Shown here piece after piece: positions 27,119-30,006 of a stretch of 30,006 bases of DNA. Each line of letters opens with the position of its first letter. Within the stretch, counting starts at the first letter, position 1. This DNA comes from Cloacimonetes bacterium UBA5284 (GTDB lineage: Bacteria > Cloacimonadota > Cloacimonadia > Cloacimonadales > Cloacimonadaceae): NCBI GenBank assembly GCA_002410505.1, contig DHSO01000031.1, positions 1 through 30,006 on the forward strand, written 5' to 3'. The notes beneath the pieces were generated by a model. The model worked only from the letters and a program-made list of their open reading frames with translations, was not told where the DNA came from and did no database searches. Made by a program: the position numbers and the translations under genes.

Positions 27119-27469
27119 TTACTTCAATATCAAAGTCTTTTTGGTGGAGGTGTAGCGGCTGTCGTATTGAATTTCCACTGTGTAAACACCGGCTTGCACC
27201 CAATTGCCAAAAGCATCGTCGCGCTCCCATCTGTAGCGCCCGGTCTTGTGAATGGGGCCATTGTACACCGTCTTTACAATGTCACCTTTTTCGTTTACTA
27301 CAAGGATCGTGATCACTGCGTCACCGTTGTATTCCAGGCTGATGTCGCAGTATTCTTTCATGGGGTTGGGACTGATGTCAAACATCAACAAAGATTCTGT
27401 AGCCTTGGCCACCAAGCTAAAGCTCATTAGCAACATAATGCCGGCAAATAATAGAGTTTTGGTTTTCAT
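27119..27469 (-). CDS. Small secreted protein consisting almost only of a FlgD-like sorting domain
   Basis: This 116-residue protein has a signal peptide (MKTKTLLFAGIMLLMSFSLVAKA) followed directly by a FlgD-like Ig/type IX sorting-type domain. The domain shows FDISPNPMKEYCDISLEY, ITILVVNEKGDIVKTVYNG, the W-x-R-D-D-x-x-G-N turn, AGVYTVEI and a terminal TKKTLILK. In ordinary cargo such a domain follows a large enzyme; here there is no passenger. The ATG has an AGAGG site. It lies 36 bases after the ROK kinase gene and just before the permease, so it is probably cotranscribed with both. Function is unknown; it might be a surface or periplasmic accessory of the permease or a truncated cargo remnant. 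The domain call rests on motif pattern. Confidence 0.8.
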   Translation of the reverse strand: MKTKTLLFAGIMLLMSFSLVAKATESLLMFDISPNPMKEYCDISLEYNGDAVITILVVNEKGDIVKTVYNGPIHKTGRYRWERDDAFGNWVQAGVYTVEIQYDSRYTSTKKTLILK

Positions 27470-27505
27470 TATATTCCTCTCATTTTGTTCTATTGCTCTT
27501 GAATA

Positions 27506-28420
27506 TTATGTGATGCAATTTTTATTCCGATAGTTCAATCTTTCGCATAAGATAATGCCACCCATTACTCCGGCACGGTTGCCATAGCTTGCATGAACAC
27601 ATCTGAAGCACTGTGCGTGCGCCGGGGGAATCAATTTCTTGATGCCATCTTCCACGTTTTTTATATTGTATAGAGCCAGGTCCATCGCGCCTCCACCCAG
27701 TATCAACAAATCCGGGTTTAATACACTGCAGAGATTTGCCAGGCCCCGGATCAAAACCTGTTCACCTTCGGTGATGAATTTGTCGATCTCATCATAACGC
27801 TGCCTGGAGGCAATCAGATTGGGCAGATCCAAGCCCGCGTAGGGGGAATGAACCTCGTGCAAGCGGCGCCGGATGCCATCCACAGAACTGTAGGCTTCCA
27901 TACAACCCTTTTGCCCGCAAGTACATAGCAATCCATCCGGATACACTATAATGTGCCCGGCTTCACCGGCAAATCCACGCGCGCCGTGGTATATGTTTCT
28001 TCGGTGCACGATACCGCAACCTATGCCGCTACCGATCGTGATTCCCACACAGACCCGGCAATCCTTCAAACAGGCCTCTGCCAGAGCCATCAGATTAGCA
28101 TCATTATCCACGCACACAGGGATGTTCATGCCATCAGGTACCAGATCCGCGGGCTTGATATCGGTGAAGAATGGCAGATTGGGATTGCGTCCTACTATCT
28201 TGCCTTCGGGGTAAGTGATGGTGCCCGGACTGCCGATACATATTCCGCTAAGCTCATGATGCGCAGATTCTGCCAGGATATCCGAGACAACTTTGCGGAA
28301 TCCCTCTATACTGCGATCAAAATTTCGCTTTAGGGCAAAATGTTGTAAACCCAGTTTACTGCTGCCAATGCCATATTTGAATCCTGAAGCACCGATATCG
28401 ATGCCGAGATATTGTGTCAC
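27506..28420 (-). CDS. ROK-family sugar kinase, glucokinase-like
   Basis: This 304-residue kinase has the ROK layout: N-terminal phosphate loop YLGIDIGASGFKYG (residues 4-17), CVDNDANLMALAEA with the catalytic Asp, GITIGSGIGCGIV, and the zinc/ROK signature EAGHIIVYPDG followed by CTCGQKGCMEAY. The C-terminal ATP-site segment is LILGGGAMD. The complete zinc cluster and ExGH suggest an active hexokinase, most likely glucokinase; N-acetylmannosamine or fructose kinases are related alternatives. There is no HTH, so it is not a ROK repressor. I chose GTG at 28420 because AAGGAG lies 7 bases upstream and the catalytic domain starts at once; an ATG at 28489 would place the promoter inside the gene. 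It heads the minus-strand operon that may continue into the sorting-domain protein and the Mla-like pair. Confidence 0.92.
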   Translation of the reverse strand: MTQYLGIDIGASGFKYGIGSSKLGLQHFALKRNFDRSIEGFRKVVSDILAESAHHELSGICIGSPGTITYPEGKIVGRNPNLPFFTDIKPADLVPDGMNIPVCVDNDANLMALAEACLKDCRVCVGITIGSGIGCGIVHRRNIYHGARGFAGEAGHIIVYPDGLLCTCGQKGCMEAYSSVDGIRRRLHEVHSPYAGLDLPNLIASRQRYDEIDKFITEGEQVLIRGLANLCSVLNPDLLILGGGAMDLALYNIKNVEDGIKKLIPPAHAQCFRCVHASYGNRAGVMGGIILCERLNYRNKNCIT

Positions 28421-28792
28421 TGCTACACTCCTTAACCTATATATATACATTGTATTTATGGCGCTGTTCATGTCAAGGCCAAAAAGCATGTTTTTGCATA
28501 AGAATTGCAGAAGCGATGAAACAAATCAACAGATGACGGCTTCAGCCCATATCATTGCTAATCTAAATGCCTCTACAGATATCATGCGAAGAAGCTAAAC
28601 CTCATTAGGATCTGCAGCAACCCTATCAATCCGGCTGCCTAAATATAAGTTGACTGAATATGGCCCGGTGCAAAGCTTGTGGTAATGAAAAGCAATCTCA
28701 GATGGATGTCTGCTTCAGCGATTTTGATACTGAATCTAAGGCGGCTCACTTGAGATTGCAATGGAGCACATAAGCTTTTTTGTGGAGAAGAT
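28421..28792. other. Divergent intergenic region between the ROK operon and the hydrolase-like gene
   Basis: About 370 bases hold the minus-strand promoter near the left end and, for the plus-strand gene, only a weak candidate (TTGAGA at 28751-28756 with TAAGCT at 28772-28777). Small open frames in it resemble nothing known. Confidence 0.45.
28449..28476 (-). promoter_or_regulatory. Promoter of the ROK kinase operon
   Basis: On the minus strand a perfect TTGACA (28476-28471) is followed after 16 bases by TACAAT (28454-28449), one mismatch from consensus. Transcription would start about 20 bases before the GTG start. This supports the GTG over the upstream ATG. Confidence 0.7.
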
Positions 28793-29953
28793 ATGAAGCA
28801 CGAGATTAAGCTGCGGGAATTCGATTTTGAATCCAAAAACTATCAGATTCTCCCCGGTACTGCCCAATACTATTGCGCGAAACATGATAAATCAATCCGG
28901 CTGAACATAGCCGGGGAAGATTCTGTCTCCCGGGGCAATAATGCCTTCAGCAGGGACATTGATGTTTTGGAAAACAGATGTTTCCGGTATCAGATTCTCA
29001 CACCGCAGGATGCTAAGCGAACGAACAAAATCACCTTTATGTTTCATGGTTTCAATGAGAAAGACTGGACCAAATATCTCCCCTGGGCAGAAACAATCTG
29101 CCAGAAAACCGGCTCCAGCGTAGTGCTATTCCCGATCGCCTTTCATATGCAGCGCGCGCCAAAACGGTGGAGCAATCCGCGCGATATGTATGCTCAATGC
29201 AAACAGCGTAAGATACTTTACCCAAAAGTTGAATCGTCCAGCTTTTCCAATGTGGCAATCAGCTTGCGTATACACAACCTGCCAAATCGGTTCATCTGGT
29301 CCGGATTACAATCCTATTACGATGTGCTACAATTAGTTGAAGAGTGTAAAAGCGGGCTGCATCCCTATATCGATAAAGATTTCAAGGCAGATTTCTTCGC
29401 GTATTCTATCGGAGGCTTTCTCGCACTTACCTTGAAGTTGTGCAATTTCGAGGGATACTTTAGTGATTCCAAAGTATGTTTGTTTTGTAGTGGAGCAGCA
29501 TTGCGAGATCTGGCTCCGGTATCCAAATTTATTCTGGATAGTGAGGCCTACGCGGCTTTATATTCCTACATTATTACAAATTTCGAGCAGAACCGGCGAA
29601 AGGATGAGCTCGTAAGCCACTATCTGGGGGGTGAGCATCCTGAAGGGCAAATACTGTATTCTTTGTTTGATGTAGCCAATTTGCAAAAGACCAGGGAGGA
29701 TCTGCTGAAGCTTTATCAGCATCAGATCTTCGCTATCGGTTTAACCAAAGATACCGTGATAGCTCCCCGGGGTATATCCCGTTTACTGAAAGGTGAGCAC
29801 CGGGATATTAGCATTCCGGTTCACGAGCTCGATTTTGATAGAATATACAGTCATGAAGATCCCTTCTCTATATCCCGCTTGAGCTGCGAAGAAACCAAAA
29901 AAGATTTTGACTCTGTGTTCTCTTTAGTCTGTAGTTTTTTTACCGGTTCTTGA
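28793..29953 (+). CDS. Uncharacterised protein with alpha/beta-hydrolase-like pattern
   Basis: I do not recognise this 386-residue protein with certainty; it may belong to a DUF such as DUF6051 known from Bacteroidales. Visible pattern: an oxyanion-type HGFNE at residues 85-89 after a hydrophobic strand (ITFMF), a nucleophile elbow FAYSIGGF with Ser205, an acid candidate Asp320 (GLTKDTVIAP), and a His candidate His354 (IYSHEDPFS). That order and spacing match alpha/beta hydrolases (lipases, esterases, peptidases). There is no signal peptide, so it is likely cytoplasmic. The N-terminal 80 residues match nothing I know. A GGAGA site lies just before the ATG. It stands alone up to the window end, with no downstream gene visible. 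The catalytic assignment is inference from motif spacing. Confidence 0.7.
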   Translation: MKHEIKLREFDFESKNYQILPGTAQYYCAKHDKSIRLNIAGEDSVSRGNNAFSRDIDVLENRCFRYQILTPQDAKRTNKITFMFHGFNEKDWTKYLPWAETICQKTGSSVVLFPIAFHMQRAPKRWSNPRDMYAQCKQRKILYPKVESSSFSNVAISLRIHNLPNRFIWSGLQSYYDVLQLVEECKSGLHPYIDKDFKADFFAYSIGGFLALTLKLCNFEGYFSDSKVCLFCSGAALRDLAPVSKFILDSEAYAALYSYIITNFEQNRRKDELVSHYLGGEHPEGQILYSLFDVANLQKTREDLLKLYQHQIFAIGLTKDTVIAPRGISRLLKGEHRDISIPVHELDFDRIYSHEDPFSISRLSCEETKKDFDSVFSLVCSFFTGS

Positions 29954-30006
29954 TTTATCGGTCCATTCCCTTTATATAAAGTAGTGCCGCAGTAGATATA
30001 AACGGG

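Overview
The window is a mid-GC, gene-dense bacterial chromosome segment. It most likely comes from the FCB side of the tree, with Candidatus Cloacimonadota as the best guess. Three things point there: a Gram-negative envelope (several outer-membrane barrels, a lipoprotein, an MlaE-type permease), secreted proteins ending in FlgD-like C-terminal sorting domains of the type IX secretion kind, and a bacterial serpin together with a C10 (streptopain-like) protease. This assignment is inferred from gene content; no rRNA or ribosomal protein is present to prove it. Genes sit on both strands in short operons, many separated by clear GC-rich hairpin-plus-T terminators.

Layout. 1-334 (-): truncated IS3-type transposase OrfA, cut by the window edge at a run of seven A that could be its frameshift site. 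611-3496 (+): comM, then a lipoprotein serpin. 10219-3830 (-): four-gene operon of a helix-hairpin-helix outer-membrane barrel, a second barrel, a secreted 5'-nucleotidase and a flavodoxin. 10220-11247: about 1 kb with no recognisable gene. 11248-17052 (+): ppdK, an iron-type alcohol dehydrogenase, and an unusual VOC/2-hydroxyacid dehydrogenase fusion, each followed by a terminator. 19625-17133 (-): DUF1232 protein, rdgB and a phosphomannomutase/phosphoglucomutase in one operon. 19947-25653 (+): valS, tRNA-Ala(CGC), a secreted C10 protease and an S24-type XRE repressor. 28420-25688 (-): ROK sugar kinase, a very small secreted protein that is little more than a sorting domain, an MlaE-like permease, and a MlaF-like ATPase that has lost its catalytic motifs. 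28793-29953 (+): an unrecognised protein with an alpha/beta-hydrolase pattern.

How the genes might work together. ppdK, the alcohol dehydrogenase and the hydroxyacid dehydrogenase fit anaerobic C2/C3 and redox metabolism. The phosphomannomutase and ROK kinase handle sugar phosphates; rdgB cleans the nucleotide pool. The helix-hairpin-helix barrel operon, ending in a secreted nucleotidase and lying near comM, could capture extracellular DNA or nucleotides. The item most worth follow-up is the MlaE/degenerate-MlaF pair: an intact permease translationally coupled to an ABC-ATPase-like protein lacking the Walker A lysine, the Q-loop glutamine, the LSGGQ signature, the catalytic glutamate and the switch histidine.
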